A stretch of DNA of 64,000 bases from Kingdonia uniflora (GCA_014058105.1 JACGCM010000599.1:124001-188000); one strand, 5' to 3'; positions 25,401-35,902 are shown, counted from the first letter of the stretch. The notes: generated by a model not told the origin, from the sequence alone. Program-made: numbers and translations.

Positions 25401-28400
25401 GTGCTCTATTTGAAGGATTCCAGGGTTCAAAGAGGAATTTCAGAGAGGTATCGAGCTTCTTATAACCAGAGGGAGAGAGTCTCAGATTCCGTGAGGATGT
25501 CGCTGAAACAATATCCCACATGCGACATTCGGACAGGTTATAGAGTTCCATTGTTTAGAACAATAACTCCTATATTGGAACTTGGAAGTATATAACTTAG
25601 ACGGCGACCCTTTGGTGGGAAATGGTCTTCGTTGAAAGCTTAACTGAGATATGCCTTCTTGTCTACTAATATCTTGACAGAGTGAATAGGGAGACATGGA
25701 TTCAACGTGACAAGGATATTTTCACAATCAACTTATTCCATCAAATCCTTATTACAACTGAGCCCTATTTTGAAGCTGACTTCAAACATTGTGTGACCAA
25801 TATCTCCTTGACACATATTTTCTCCACCTGGGAAATTTTCTGAGTCACTGCGATGTGGCTATAAAGCATGCTTTTACTTCACGAGTGTTAGATTGGACTG
25901 GGTTATACCTCAGTTGGTAACTACTTTTCTACAGTGTTGGCCTAACAAAGCTAGGAGGTTGGCTTTTAATGTTGTTTTCTATTATCTTTGGAGAGAGAGA
26001 AAAAAGAGAGAATCCACAATAACACAAGAGTAATAGCAGCTCTGTTAACACAATGAAAGAAATTGTCTTACAGAATTCATGACATTGAGGATAAACCTGC
26101 AAATAGGGCTTTTGTTGAGCAATGGAGAGTTCATGTGAATTGGAATCATCCCCAATACATCAAACGTAAATAGAAGAAATTACAGGAAGGCATGATCAAT
26201 ACTAATGGGCCTCTTAAGGATAAAGGAGGTTAAGGAGCTGTGATAAGGAACTCTGTAGTGGAAGTGATTGCTGCTTGTGCTGGATGCTGCCTTAAGAAGT
26301 CAGTCATTTAATATGAGCTACAAGGAATTGATGAGGGCCTCAAGTTGGATTTTAAATGAGGACGTAGAAGGGTCATTATTGGGTCTGACTCTAAAAATGT
26401 TTTTAGTATTGTCGAACTACTTTGTGACCCCCTTGGGATGCAACGGTATTGCTGAAATCAATCTTGTACTCCATTAGTCAGTTTGAATCTTTAGAGATCA
26501 AACACACTTTAAGGGAGGGAATAAGGTGGTTGATCACTTATCCAAGAAAATGGCTAATTTCTCTCAAGAACTGCTGAAACTTACTAAAGATGACGCAGAT
26601 GGGAAAGTGAACTTTAGAATCATCTAAGGCTGTTTCTCTTTCTGTTGTTGTAGTTATGGTGTTTTGGAGTTCAGGTTCTTTCCTTCCTCTCTTGTGAAGA
26701 TAGGAGAGTTGTCCCCACTTGTACAATTTAAGTTTAGTTTTATGTTATCTGGGGCTTTGCCCCACTCAAGTTCCCAAAATGAATCAAGATTCAAGAAACT
26801 TAAACCCTAAGAGACTCCATAATGGTATGCATAAAGCTTTTGAAAGATGCCTAAGCTTTCAAAAAGAAATTTTGAACGCAATAGAAGAATTTTCATTTGA
26901 ACATGTAGTTGGATAGTTTACCTTTGTGAGATCAAAGCAAATCATTTTCCCCAAGTAGAAAGAAATTAGTTCTTAGTATTTTACTAAGGTACTGCTCCTC
27001 TTTATCCGTTAGCTTAATATCAATGCTTGCAAACATTCCAACTCAATTGAGACAAAATGCGATAGACATCCTCAATAATGAGTTGACACTCATCTTTCTT
27101 AGTGAGATTATGCAAGGAAACTTACTTGGTTAAACTTTCATACAGAAAATCCCATTATGACTGTATTCATCAAAGATAAGAACTCTGTAGAATAGTCCCA
27201 AAGATTTGATATTGTCAGTGGTCCGCCATCTACCATTATTACAATTCACACACTAAATGATGCAGATACATTAAGGATATAAAAGTCACATATTTAAAGA
27301 GAAGAAGAGAGTTGAAGCAAAATGTTGCCAACAACACCTAGAGTGCAAGTAGATATTGCTATTGTGTAACTCAGTCGAAGCATTTCGAACAACATTATAT
27401 ACCATTTCTAAAATCAAATAAATACGGTCTTCGTGATTCTCCCATTTGGAAGTGCTAGTCCATGTTGGTGGTTGGAGGGGTGGGTGGGTGGGTGGGTGGC
27501 TGTAGAATGATTTTAAAAGAATAAATGAAAAAGGACCTCTTCGAGCATCTCGTATATTTTTGGAGTGTGAAGACCTCATCATGACCTAACCATAAGGTTG
27601 CATTTGAGAATAATACCATGCCATCTAGTGAAACAGAAGTCTGTGCTTAAACCTGAGATAGGACATATGGACGTACCGAAAATTAGAAGTATTAAGGAAG
27701 CCCTTGAAGAAACTGGTTAGGAGGTTATGGAGGGAGGTTGGCTAGATTTGGAAGGGGACATTATCGTGGTGTGATGATAGTGCACAAGATATCGTGTTAG
27801 CTGTGTTAGCCCTGTTCAGGATTCAAGGGTTCAAAGAGGAATTTTAGAGAGGTATTAGGCTTCTTATAAATAGAGGGAGAGATGTCAGATTTCGTGAGGA
27901 TATCGCTGAAACAAATATCCCACACGCAGCATTTGGACAGGTTATAGAGTTCCATTGTTTAGAACAATAACTCCTAGGATTGAAATTATATAGCCTTAGA
28001 CGGCAACCCTTTGATGGGAGATGATCTTTGCTGAAAGCTTAACAGAGATACGGCTTCTTCCCTACCAATATCTTGACAGAATGGATAGAAGGACATGGAT
28101 TCAACATGACAACGATATTTTCAGTCAACTTATTCCACCAAATTCTTATTACAACCGAGCCCCATTTTGAAGCAAACTTTAAAGTTTGCGTTACCAATAT
28201 CTCCTCAAAACATACTTTGTTACTGTGATGTGGCTATAAAGAGTGCTTTTACTTCACATGAGTTAGATTGGACTGGGTTATACCGCAGACGGTAACTAAT
28301 CTTTTACATTGTTGACCTAACATTCAGCTTTCTCCAAAGAACACTGGCACCCACACAGCTTAATAATTTATTACGTGGATGAAAATATAATATCCAATTC

Positions 28401-31400
28401 ACTCAATCGTGTTATCGTCTCTGTCTACTGGGACCATGAAATAAAATTCCACCAACAGACTCAAAGAAATCGTCCCTATCTTGTACTACCAAAGAAGATG
28501 AGGTTGTACTTACTGATTTGGGCTTCTTGCCTACCCATATCGGACAACGATATTTTCACAATCAACTTATTCCACCAAAACCTTATAACAGTTGGTCCCC
28601 ATTTTGAAGCTGACTTCAAAATTTGTATCTGACTTCAAAATTTGTGTCCTCAATATCTCCTCAAAACATACTTTCTCCACCTGGAAAATTTCCTGAGTCA
28701 CTGTGATGTGGCTATAAAGTGTGCTTTCACTTCACGGGAGTTAGATTGGACTGGTTTATACCCCAGTTGATAACTAACCTTCTACATTGTTGACCTAACA
28801 TTCAGCTTCTCTTAAGAACACTCGCATCCACACAGCTTTATAAGGATATAACGTGAATGAAATTATAATAGCCAATCTCCTCAATCATGCTATCGTCTCC
28901 GTCTACTGTGACCATAAATGAAGTTCCACAACAGACTCAAAAAAATCGTCTCTCTAAAAATTTTCTCATTTTTTTCATTATTCCTTGCTGCTTTGACCAA
29001 TTGGTTGTTTAGTAGATTGGAGGTTGCATATGAAACATCCAATTTTGGATTTTGTTTCATTTAGTGTCTAGAGTAGGCGTCAGCATTATCTCGTGGTTAT
29101 CCGGCGTCAGTGAGTGCACGTGGAGCGGCTACAGCTGGACTAACTGACTCTTAACAGGTAAGTGGGTTTCTAACTCTTTGTTCTCAAAAGTCAAGCCTAT
29201 GTATTTTACAGAGTATGAAAAAGTAATAAGAATGTCTCCTTAAAGAAAACAGAAGTTCTATTTGAATAACTTTTAATGTTGTTCGAATATTTGGCAATAG
29301 TTTGAATTGTATTCGAATATAATTATTTTTGTTCGAATAATTTTCAACAGTTGCATTTCTATTCGAATTGATTAATTGTTGTTCGAATAACTTTCAATAG
29401 TTGCATTTATATTCGAATATATTAATTGTTGTTCGAATAACTTTCAACAGTTGCATTTATATTCGAATATATTAATTGTTGTTCGAATAACTTTCATCAG
29501 TTTGATTCCTATTCGAATAGATTAATTTTTATTCGAACATAGCCCGTGTTTTCTGTTTTCCTTCTTAAGACATACTTACCTTTTTTCAAAGACTCACTTT
29601 TTGAAAATCTATTTTTTGAGGGCTTGCTTTTCAGAGTGAAGAGAGATCAATCTTTGAGAGATCCAAGAGAGAATCAAATCACAACCTTGAATCAATCAAT
29701 TGATCAAGAAACCTTATTCATGCATTGAAAAATTGTATTGAAGAACTTGAGCGATTCAAGATTAGGAGCTTCAACGTGAGATTGGAGCGAGGCGTTGCGA
29801 GAACGCGGAATTGATTGCAAGAAGATTAATTAGAAGAGAGGGGTGCTTATCAAGTTTGTAAGTGATTAACTTCTTGTAATTCTTTTTCAATAGTGGATTG
29901 CTAAGCTATCGGTGATTCGATAGCGACCTGTGGGTTTTTCTCCTGAGAAAGGTTTCCCATAGGGTTAAAAATCTTTGCCTTGTCTTTAATTTCGATTGTT
30001 TGCTTGACATTAGATAATCGTATCGACTTGATTTAGGTTAAGTGTAGACCATTAATTCAAAGGAATTAGGACCTATTGATTTAGACCTAAAACAATCGAA
30101 ATTGGTAGTCTCATGCGACTAGTTATTTCAGCATATACTACCCAACTCCACAAGTGGGACTGAGTCATGACTCGGATAATCAACACGAAATTTTTTATAA
30201 ACATATAGTTCCCAATTATCAGGTTTTATTCTAAGTATAGACCAAACTACATACTGGGTGATGAAGATTTTATCTCTAAACTTATAACTGAGACCAAGGT
30301 TGTCAAATCGTGAATCGTAGAAGGGAAAAATCGAATCAAATCGTAAATAGAATCGCAAATCATAAGATTTTATTTTTATTTTTTAAGATATCACCCTAAA
30401 AATAGAAAACATATACCAAAACTCACAAGAAATCATTGCAATTACCAAAATAATCATTTACTCATCATAGTCATTAATAAGTATCCATAAACATCAAAAA
30501 GGAGTATGAGAAATCATCCAAAGTGCAGCATCCATCAACAACTAATAAAATTTTCAAAGTAAGTTTATACCATCCGTCGTTAAATAGGTAAGTGTAAAAC
30601 AAATATTTGGGTATTTTCTCCTTAAGGGTAAGGGTAAAAACATAGGAACAAACGACGGTCGATTTCATTAAGTGTGTGAAAAGATTTTTGAGTTTTGTTA
30701 AATCCTGGCTATAGGGTTTTAGAGTTAGTAACTTCAATTGGATGTATTAGTAGCTAAAAAGGTAGAGACTAGAGAGATGTTTCAAACTTCAAGGGCAGTG
30801 TGTAATTATTTAAAAGGATAAGGGTATTACTGTAATTTGGGTTAAAATATCCCAAATTCTAAATTTAAAAAAGAATTGAGGGTATTGTCGCCATCTCCAG
30901 CTAGAATAAGAAAAGCTCATCTATGAGCAACAATCGACAAACAACGACACAACAACTACATCAACTCCCTCAAAAGTACAAAGAGCTCAAAGAAGAAGAG
31001 AAGATTTGATTGAAATCATAAAGAAGTTCAAGAGATTTGCTAAACAAGAAGATTTGATTGAATCCTATGATTAAGACAAACTAGGATTTCCTACTACGAT
31101 TTAGGTAAGGCAACGATTTGATTCAAATAGTACAATTTTTATCTAAATCGTACGATTTTGACAACCTTGACTGAGACTAAAATTAGAATGATAAAGTATT
31201 TTTGACATCTCTGCACATTCCTTCATGCCACCACACTCAACGAGAAGTGTTCTGTATATGTCTATTGTACAAACACAATTAAATTCTAGATACTAAAGGA
31301 AAAATATAAAAAAGTAAATTCTTAATGAGACAGATGAGGCTGTACTTACTGACTTGAGGTTTCACAGAGAAAATGATTACGTCGCTGTCTTCAATAACCT

Positions 31401-31685
31401 ATAAAGCATCCCATTATCAGATAAAAACAAAGAATATAAATGATAGAAAATGCAAAAAACACAACAATTGCGACTTGGGTTCCTTCGTACCTTGTCATTG
31501 AGATCATAGAGTGTAACACCGAAAGAAGAGAACGCCTCTCTGCGACTAGCATCTCGGTGATAAGTCCTGATACTAGAAGGAGGCATTACACCTGATTTCA
31601 CAACTCCTCTAGCGATACTCTCCGCCATTTTTCCAGCCCCAATAAACCCTAACTTCAAAGCATCAGTCGGGTTTGGAACAGCCAT
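16472..31685 (-). CDS. P5CR: Pyrroline-5-carboxylate reductase (seven coding exons)
   Basis: This enzyme reduces pyrroline-5-carboxylate to proline with NAD(P)H, the last step of proline synthesis. Exons from 5' to 3': 31685-31491, 31398-31350, 22622-22531, 21066-20994, 17399-17279, 17015-16910, 16660-16472. All introns are GT-AG and phases match, giving 274 codons plus TAG, close to the known plant length (about 276 aa). Exon 1 holds the Rossmann motif ([13 protein letters not shown], residues 13-25). Later exons hold [14 protein letters not shown], the catalytic-domain stretch [19 protein letters not shown], and the family signature around [20 protein letters not shown] in the last exon. 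The start is the first ATG in a good leader context. No stop or frameshift is seen. Introns are 92, 8727, 1464, 3594, 263 and 249 bp; the large ones are swollen by mobile DNA. The protein is expected in the cytosol, since no transit peptide is evident. Confidence 0.95.
17882..18063. repeat. Tandem duplication, units of about 90 bp
   Basis: Unit 17882-17970 is followed directly by a similar unit, 17971-18063. Shared landmarks are GAGAATxAAG, CGAAATCCATGTGTT, TATAAACTAAACAA and GTAGCAGG. Farther on, at about 18299-18345, a 22 bp phrase (ACTTGATxCCACATGGACGCG) is also repeated twice in tandem. Confidence 0.75.
18537..18823 (+). repeat. LINE 3'-end copy 1
   Basis: This segment matches 20215-20514 along its length (shared landmarks CTAGAGCA.TTGGGTGTT, TTATTTCCATGTG and ATATCTTGTAATC). 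The second copy follows a LINE coding fragment, so both are read as the 3' terminal part of the same LINE family. Confidence 0.55.
19009..19290 (+). pseudogene. LINE fragment: zinc-finger (zf-RVT) plus start of RNase H
   Basis: The + frame reads [20 protein letters not shown] then HLFMGC, a CX2C...HX4C zf-RVT signature as found at the end of plant L1 ORF2. It jumps directly to RNase H-like sequence ([15 protein letters not shown], then [11 protein letters not shown]). The DSKA-type Asp of RNase H is replaced (TSKA). About 94 codons remain. Confidence 0.75.
19570..20514 (+). pseudogene. LINE fragment: zf-RVT region and 3' end
   Basis: Broken frames near 19840-20010 read IPSKVI followed by a [26 protein letters not shown] string (split here by frameshifts). 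This is the zf-RVT segment of a second LINE lineage. It runs into the 3'-end repeat at 20215-20514. Several stops are present. Confidence 0.6.
21067..22530 (-). other. P5CR intron 3
   Basis: The intron is AT-rich. An 85-codon - strand ORF at 21554-21811 contains a short phrase (EDLWIMD) loosely like a copia gag/protease junction, too weak to call. Nothing else is recognised. Confidence 0.5.
22925..23600 (-). repeat. Possible LINE 3' tail
   Basis: Read on the - strand, this stretch ends with TTGATCAATAAATTATTTTT, a terminus often seen at the 3' ends of plant L1 elements. No ORF2 domain could be recognised in the sequence before it, so the call rests on the tail only. Confidence 0.3.
23880..24360. 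repeat. LTR-like sequence sharing a segment with the element at 10.4 kb
   Basis: Bases 23905-23955 match the reverse complement of about 10370-10415 (shared GTGACAACATCGTACCCCC). Downstream is TTCTATAAGG with a run of G residues at about 24319. This may be a remnant end of the same element family. Boundaries are not visible. Confidence 0.3.
24785..25946. repeat. 1.1 kb direct repeat, copy 1
   Basis: This copy matches 27199-28321 over its length, starting at CAAAGATYYGATATTGTYAGTGG and ending at a GYTGRCCTAAC-like phrase. The offset is about 2.41 kb. Its last 200 bp form frames that run into LINE C-terminal sequence ([17 protein letters not shown]), so the unit may be LINE-derived. Confidence 0.8.
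25920..26720 (+). pseudogene. LINE ORF2 C-terminal fragment with RNase H
   Basis: The + frames read [16 protein letters not shown], then after several stops [11 protein letters not shown] (the RNase H DS motif) and later a phrase like [14 protein letters not shown], the usual end of plant LINE RNase H. More than five stops and frameshifts are present. It begins exactly where repeat copy 1 ends, which suggests that the repeats derive from the same LINE or flanked it. Confidence 0.7.
27199..28321. repeat. 1.1 kb direct repeat, copy 2
   Basis: See copy 1 at 24785. Copy 2 lacks the LINE fragment at its end and is followed by a 150 bp segment that is itself repeated at 28801. A GGGT microsatellite lies at about 27477-27500. 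Confidence 0.8.
28322..28960. repeat. Partial third copy: tandem duplication with about 480 bp offset
   Basis: Bases 28322-28480 match 28801-28960, and 28545-28800 match the end of copies 1 and 2. The phrase GATGTGGCTATAAAG occurs three times (about 25853, 28229, 28707). A duplication joining the tail of copy 2 to a repeat of itself explains this. Confidence 0.75.
29281..29530. repeat. Tandem array, five units of exactly 50 bp, TTCGAA-based
   Basis: Units begin GTTCGAATA at 29281, 29331, 29381, 29431 and 29481. Each holds two TTCGAA-type sites (GTTCGAAT and ATTCGAAT), so the palindrome recurs about every 25 bp. Units 3 and 4 are almost identical; the outer units diverge. There is no ORF. Confidence 0.95.
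29531..30120 (+). repeat. LTR-like sequence behind the 50 bp array
   Basis: A stretch near 29930-29960 (GTGGGTTTTTCTCC, then GGTTTCCCATAGGGTT) resembles the R/U5 part of plant copia LTRs. The array could lie in the upstream U3 part, with the LTR beginning near 29080. No primer site or coding region follows, so this would be a solo or truncated LTR. Boundaries are not determined. Confidence 0.4.
30295..31169. mobile_element. hAT-type non-autonomous TIR element, 875 bp
   Basis: Ends CAAGGTTGTCAAA...TTTTGACAACCTTG are inverted repeats and fit the hAT terminal pattern YARNG. They are flanked by a perfect 8 bp duplication ACTGAGAC at 30287-30294 and 31170-31177. The interior is AT-rich with no recognised transposase. 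It lies about 170 bp downstream of the P5CR exon 2 donor, inside intron 2. Confidence 0.85.
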
Positions 31686-31704
31686 AGCAAGGTTTTTTTT
31701 TTTT

Positions 31705-32330
31705 CTGCAAAAAGAATCGCCTTCAGTCTCGAATAAACCAACCCACCCCCATTGCACTTATTCAAACACAATTTACAAATACCAAATGATCTACTAACAC
31801 TATGATTCCCCTTTAATTCGGTTAATCCAAAAAAAACCATTACTTTCAAACACGCAGATTACCAAACAAACTACATGGCACTGTATTTAATCAAACACAA
31901 TTTACAAAAAACCACATGATCCACTAACACACACTATGATTCCCCCTTAATTTGAGTAATCCAAAAACCCCATTACTCTTAACCACACAGTTTACCAAAC
32001 AAACAAACATGGATTCAAATCAAATAGATACCAAAGAAAACGAAATATGAATTGTAGAAACATACCTGATTAAATTGATGTTGGTGAATTGGAATGAAGC
32101 CCAATTGAAGAAATGATGTAACCCAAGAATTCTAACTTGAAAGAATGAGGGTTTCCACTTTTGTGCAATTGAAGAGATGATAATCGAAATGGTTGAGTGT
32201 CACTCTCACTCCATAACTCAAGTTCTCGCTTAAGTTGGACTCTAATGGATTTGTTGATAGCCTTTTGAACAGAGTCTGGTTGGATTAGGTGCAAACCGGG
32301 TTGAAACTAGAACCAGATTCGATTAGTCAA
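31705..32330 (-). other. Proposed P5CR leader: leader intron and upstream exon
   Basis: On the - strand a donor (CAG then GTATGTTT, exon end at 32066) and an acceptor (TTTTTGCAG, AG at 31705-31706, 20 bases before the start codon) would define a 361 bp leader intron, 31705-32065. The exon upstream, roughly 32066-32300, has no ATG in the frame that is open across it. These are splice signals only; no transcript was available. Confidence 0.45.
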
Positions 32331-33240
32331 AGGTGAGTAGGTGACTCTGAAATGAAAGATTACGGAAATGTCAGGTAACTAGTATACCACAAAACGGTGG
32401 GCAAAAACGACCAAAACCTTATGCAATTCACCTAAAGATCTGTAATAAAACCAACAACAATAGCCACCATTACATTACCTACATAAACCTCTATGATACT
32501 TTATGATAAATAACAGGAAGAAGCTTTCCATATGACCAACAATTACAACATCAATACATCCAACACAAATTAAAATATCCCATAAATTCCTCTTAGTTGC
32601 CAAATAATTAGTTCGGTTAAATTATACTAGATATCTCATTCAAAAAGCTGGTATTTTAAGAGAATTTCCTGCTAAGAGCGTCACAAAATTCGCATTGTAA
32701 TGAGCAAAAATAATCCCTATCGTCGCAATTCCGATATAAACTCTCTTTTTTTTTAACACCGCCATCACCATTGAAGGAACCCATTAAAGTTCATGCCTAA
32801 AATCATAAACTATATATTGTGACTCTTCTAAACCATATTTAGTATAACATAGTAGAAAAATCCTAAAGAACATTGACGAAACTTCTTTTTAAATCATTTC
32901 TATAATCAAATTTGAAAACCCTAAAATCTGAAATTGTTAAGATGCATAAATTTGGTGTGAGATTTCAAGAAAATTATAGGAACCTAACTCAAAACTTCCA
33001 TAAAATCAGAACCTAAATCCCTAATATCAAAAACTTGAAATCGCCGAAATCAACCAACCCAATTGAAGGAAAAGGGGAATCAAGTCAATTACCGGTTGTC
33101 CTCGAATCCAAAAAAACAGACTTCAATCTGATCAAAGAAAAGTGAAGGAACAAAATGAATCAAATCACAGATCTCTATCCTCACCAAATCAAACCGAAGC
33201 ACTGATTCAGTGAAACCTATGTAAACCAAAAGAGAGGGAG
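32331..33240. other. Upstream region of P5CR, no gene
   Basis: This AT-rich stretch has no recognisable ORF. It may contain the P5CR promoter. A segment at about 33092-33125 is bounded on the - strand by TGATCAG and GTAATTG, possible acceptor and donor sites, and may be an alternative leader exon of the promoter at 33.3 kb. Confidence 0.35.
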
Positions 33241-33254
33241 AGTGAGAGAGAGAA

Positions 33255-33335
33255 ACTTACTTGAGGCACACAGTTGAAGAGGAGAGATAGTGAGACGGAC
33301 AGAGAAGGTGAAGTTTGGTTTTATAAGAGATGAGG
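33255..33335 (-). promoter_or_regulatory. TATA box with short leader exon and splice donor, - strand
   Basis: The - strand carries TATAAAA at 33325-33319 inside a CT-rich stretch. About 30 bases on is a pyrimidine-rich leader, then at 33261 the donor CTCAA followed by GTAAGTTTCTC. This is the layout of a plant core promoter plus leader exon. The next gene downstream on this strand is P5CR, with its start codon 1.6 kb away. It could be a distal P5CR promoter or the relic of a lost gene. Confidence 0.4.
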
Positions 33336-33540
33336 GAGAGGAGGGGGGAAATTGAACACAGAGAGAAACGTTTCATTGAAAAAAAAACCCAAAAACGCTC
33401 CCTTCGGACGTAGATTTTTCTTTTTAAGTTATTTTTTCAAAAACCTCAGTTAATTACATTAGGGCATCTTGATGAGTGATCTAGGAGGATCTGAAGATCA
33501 AACCCCTACGCCATCTAGTTTGACGAGATATGTGAGGAAC

Positions 33541-33910
33541 GACCTGGAGTTCCCAGAAGACACCTTCAGTTGAGTTTATTCGATTTGGGCCAATTCGAGC
33601 TGATTCTATTCGACCTGGAGTTCCCAGAAGACCAAGTCAAATTGATCTTATTCGACCTGGACAATTCGAGCTTAGTCTATACGAGTTGGAGTTCCCAGAA
33701 GGCCAATTTGAGCTGAGTCTATTCCAAACGAAAATAGACAAGTTCTTCGAACGATATTTGAATTCATTCGAACGAACTTGGGTTCCTAGAAGACTAATTC
33801 AAGCTGAGGTAATTTTCAGGCAAAAAATTGGCAAGTCGTTCGAACGAACTGGAGACCCAGACCAATTCACGATGAGCTTGTTCTTAGGCTTATTTTGACC
33901 AATCGTTCGA
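33541..33910. repeat. Tandem array, 71 bp period, with TTCGAACGA motifs
   Basis: The phrase GACCTGGAGTTCCCAGAAGA (or variants) starts at 33541, 33612, 33683, 33774 and 33845. Steps are 71, 71, 91 and 71; one unit has about 20 extra bases. The later units carry TTCGAACGA at about 33747, 33767 and 33838, and again at 33904. The 70-codon ORF across the array follows from the repeat and is not a known protein. Confidence 0.9.
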
Positions 33911-33916
33911 ACGACT

Positions 33917-34245
33917 ATCATTTCCTTTGATATTTTAGGCGTTTCAAGGGCATAATGGTCATATCTTATAACTAGGAACTTATAACCCTCATAAAAAGGG
34001 CAAGGCTAGGCAAGGTAAACTTATCTTAGATCAATCCAAGTTTTTTATAAGAGATACTTAGGGTTTTGAGAGTATTTCAATTATAATCAAATCATTGAGC
34101 AATTGAAGCTTCAAAAGAGAAATTCTCCCACCAATTGTGTTTGTTCTTCATTTCATTTCTTCATTTAGGTTAATCTCAATTCAATTATGGATTAATGAGT
34201 TTGGAGTTGGTCGCATGATTTGCATGAGTGGGTATTATATCTAGT
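33917..34245 (+). repeat. Possible LTR remainder behind the 71 bp array
   Basis: This stretch holds CATAAAAAGGGCAAGG at about 33990 (TATA-like) and an A/T-rich leader, and it lies downstream of the TTCGAA array as at 29.5 kb. No primer site or gag follows. The call is by analogy only. Confidence 0.3.
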
Positions 34246-35560
34246 GGCAGAGCCAAGAAATCAGATGAGTGGGGGCAAAGTGATATAAGTAAACAATAAT
34301 CTGGGGGTTTGGGGCGTGAGCCCTCGAAAAAAAAAAATTAGATGGTGTAAAGATATACATAAACTTCATTTTCAATTCTAATCATACTCTAAGCAACTAG
34401 ATACGGAGTTATAGTGTGCTTAATTGTATCTTTTAGCATCCATTACAAAATTTAGAAAAGAAAATTAAAAGGAATTACAAGCTGATAACAAACAAATAAG
34501 GAGAAGATTTTGGAAATAATGAACAAAGTTGATTACATTACATTAGAAGATCAAAAGTTAATTACATTGCATCAAGTTGATGAGGCAAAATGAAAGAATT
34601 TTTCATAAATAATATTGAGAGAAAGCAACCATCCCAATTTTTTATTTTTTTTGCAAGCACTCCTAAAATTCATCACATCTTTCTTCAAGAATGGACCATT
34701 GAGAGATCTGGAAATGAAAGTGTTGGAGCAACTTATGGTAGTTATTGGTGGCTAATATAACTATTGAGAGAATGGATCGTAAGAGCCCACTCACGATGAC
34801 TAATATAACTATTTTTTTACGACTGCTATTACCAGAAATACCAATTTATGGTAGTTATTGGTGGCTTAAGTTGCAAATTGTAAGGATCTAAAGTACCAAT
34901 TTATGGTACCTATTAGTACCTAAAGTGGCAACATGAGAGGGGACCGAAAGTACCAACTAGTGGTAATTTGAGAGGAGCCTAAAGTACGAACTTACAGTAG
35001 GTTTTGGTACCTTAAGTTGCAACTTGAAACTTGAGGAAGAACTTAAGTAAGTAAAGTTACAGTAGCTTTTAGTACCTTTAAAATTACAACTTAAGGGGGT
35101 TATAGAGTACCAACTTACGGTAGTTTCTGGTGGGGGGGGGGGGGGGGTAAAGAGGTTGTATAACTAGCAGTATTCAGTGATAAAACCCGGTGTATTCTCG
35201 ATATATCGTCGAAAATAAGTTGTATAAGATGGAGAAAAGTTAATCAAAGTTTTCAATGCAAACTTGAGAGAGAGAGAAAGAGATATTTACGGTGATGAAA
35301 GATGAAGTTTCATAGTCGAAAAGAAAGTGATGAAAAGGAGAGAAACATCGGAGATAGAGGGATGTCGGTGAGAGATGGAGAAAGAGACGTATGTAAGAGA
35401 GGGAGAGACGGACACCAGAGAGAAGGAGAAAGAGATGTTGGAGTTAGTAGGAGAGAGAAAGATTAGAGGTTGCCTCTTTTATTTCTTTTTTCGATTACTT
35501 TTTTTGTTTTGTTTTCCTTTTTAACAAAATCCTCAAGTCCCATATAAGTGTATATCAATG
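34246..35560. repeat. Unassigned repeat-rich DNA with a 16-base G run
   Basis: Starting near GTGGCAGAGCCA, this region has no ORF. From 34830 to 35120 a phrase with GTACCAACTTA.GGTA recurs in degenerate form about five times. A run of 16 G lies at 35132-35147, and a GAGA-rich stretch at 35265-35460. Phrases on the two flanks (GAGTTTGG.GTT and GTGGG.ATTAT near 34199 and 35559) are similar, perhaps marking an insertion. Confidence 0.4.
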
Positions 35561-35902
35561 AGTTTGGGGTTATTAACCACATTTGTGTGGGTGGGCATTA
35601 TGTCCTCCCTAGTTCTATAGTATAATTTGACTAAACCCACCTGGAAATAAATAAATAATTGATGCGGTTCCAACTTTTCAGTGACAACCCAAGGCAAATT
35701 AATGATACGCTCTGTGCAACGGTCGTTCTATGAAATTTAATCATTAGTCATAGGGGGAAGAGAAATTGAAAGGGCATTTTAACAACTTTACCAATGACCC
35801 ACGGCATGTTGCATGCGCTAAATGCAATTGCGAATCCTGCGAAAATGTTTTTCTTTCTTAATATAATTTTATTCTTTATTTTACTCGGGACGGGCAAAAT
35901 GG
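35561..35902. other. Unassigned, possibly the 3' internal end of a gypsy element
   Basis: No ORF is found. The end of this stretch (CTCGGGACGGGCAAAAT) resembles the sequence that precedes the polypurine tract in Tat/Athila-type gypsy elements. Confidence 0.35.

Larger units (their letters stand above)
22623..31349 (-). other. P5CR intron 2 (8.7 kb), built of repeats
   Basis: Donor GT at 31348-31349 and acceptor AG at 22623-22624 fix the intron. From the acceptor side it holds a LINE-like 3' tail, an LTR-like stretch, two 1.1 kb direct repeats with a LINE fragment between them, a third partial copy, a 50 bp tandem array with LTR-like sequence behind it, and a hAT-type TIR element. None of the ORFs inside belongs to P5CR. 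Confidence 0.85.

Noticed and set aside
29281..29530. CRISPR-like array
   Set aside because: Units are uniform 50 bp tandem copies without unique spacers, in a plant nuclear intron; no cas genes.
32070..32294. 74-codon ORF in the P5CR leader, possible uORF
   Set aside because: The frame opens with TTG, not ATG, and contains no internal ATG.
33686..33898. 70-codon ORF containing repeated FER-type phrases
   Set aside because: The repetition comes from the underlying 71 bp DNA array, not from a protein family.
35132..35147. Run of 16 G as a regulatory quadruplex
   Set aside because: A single homopolymer in repeat DNA, prone to length error in assembly; no gene nearby depends on it.
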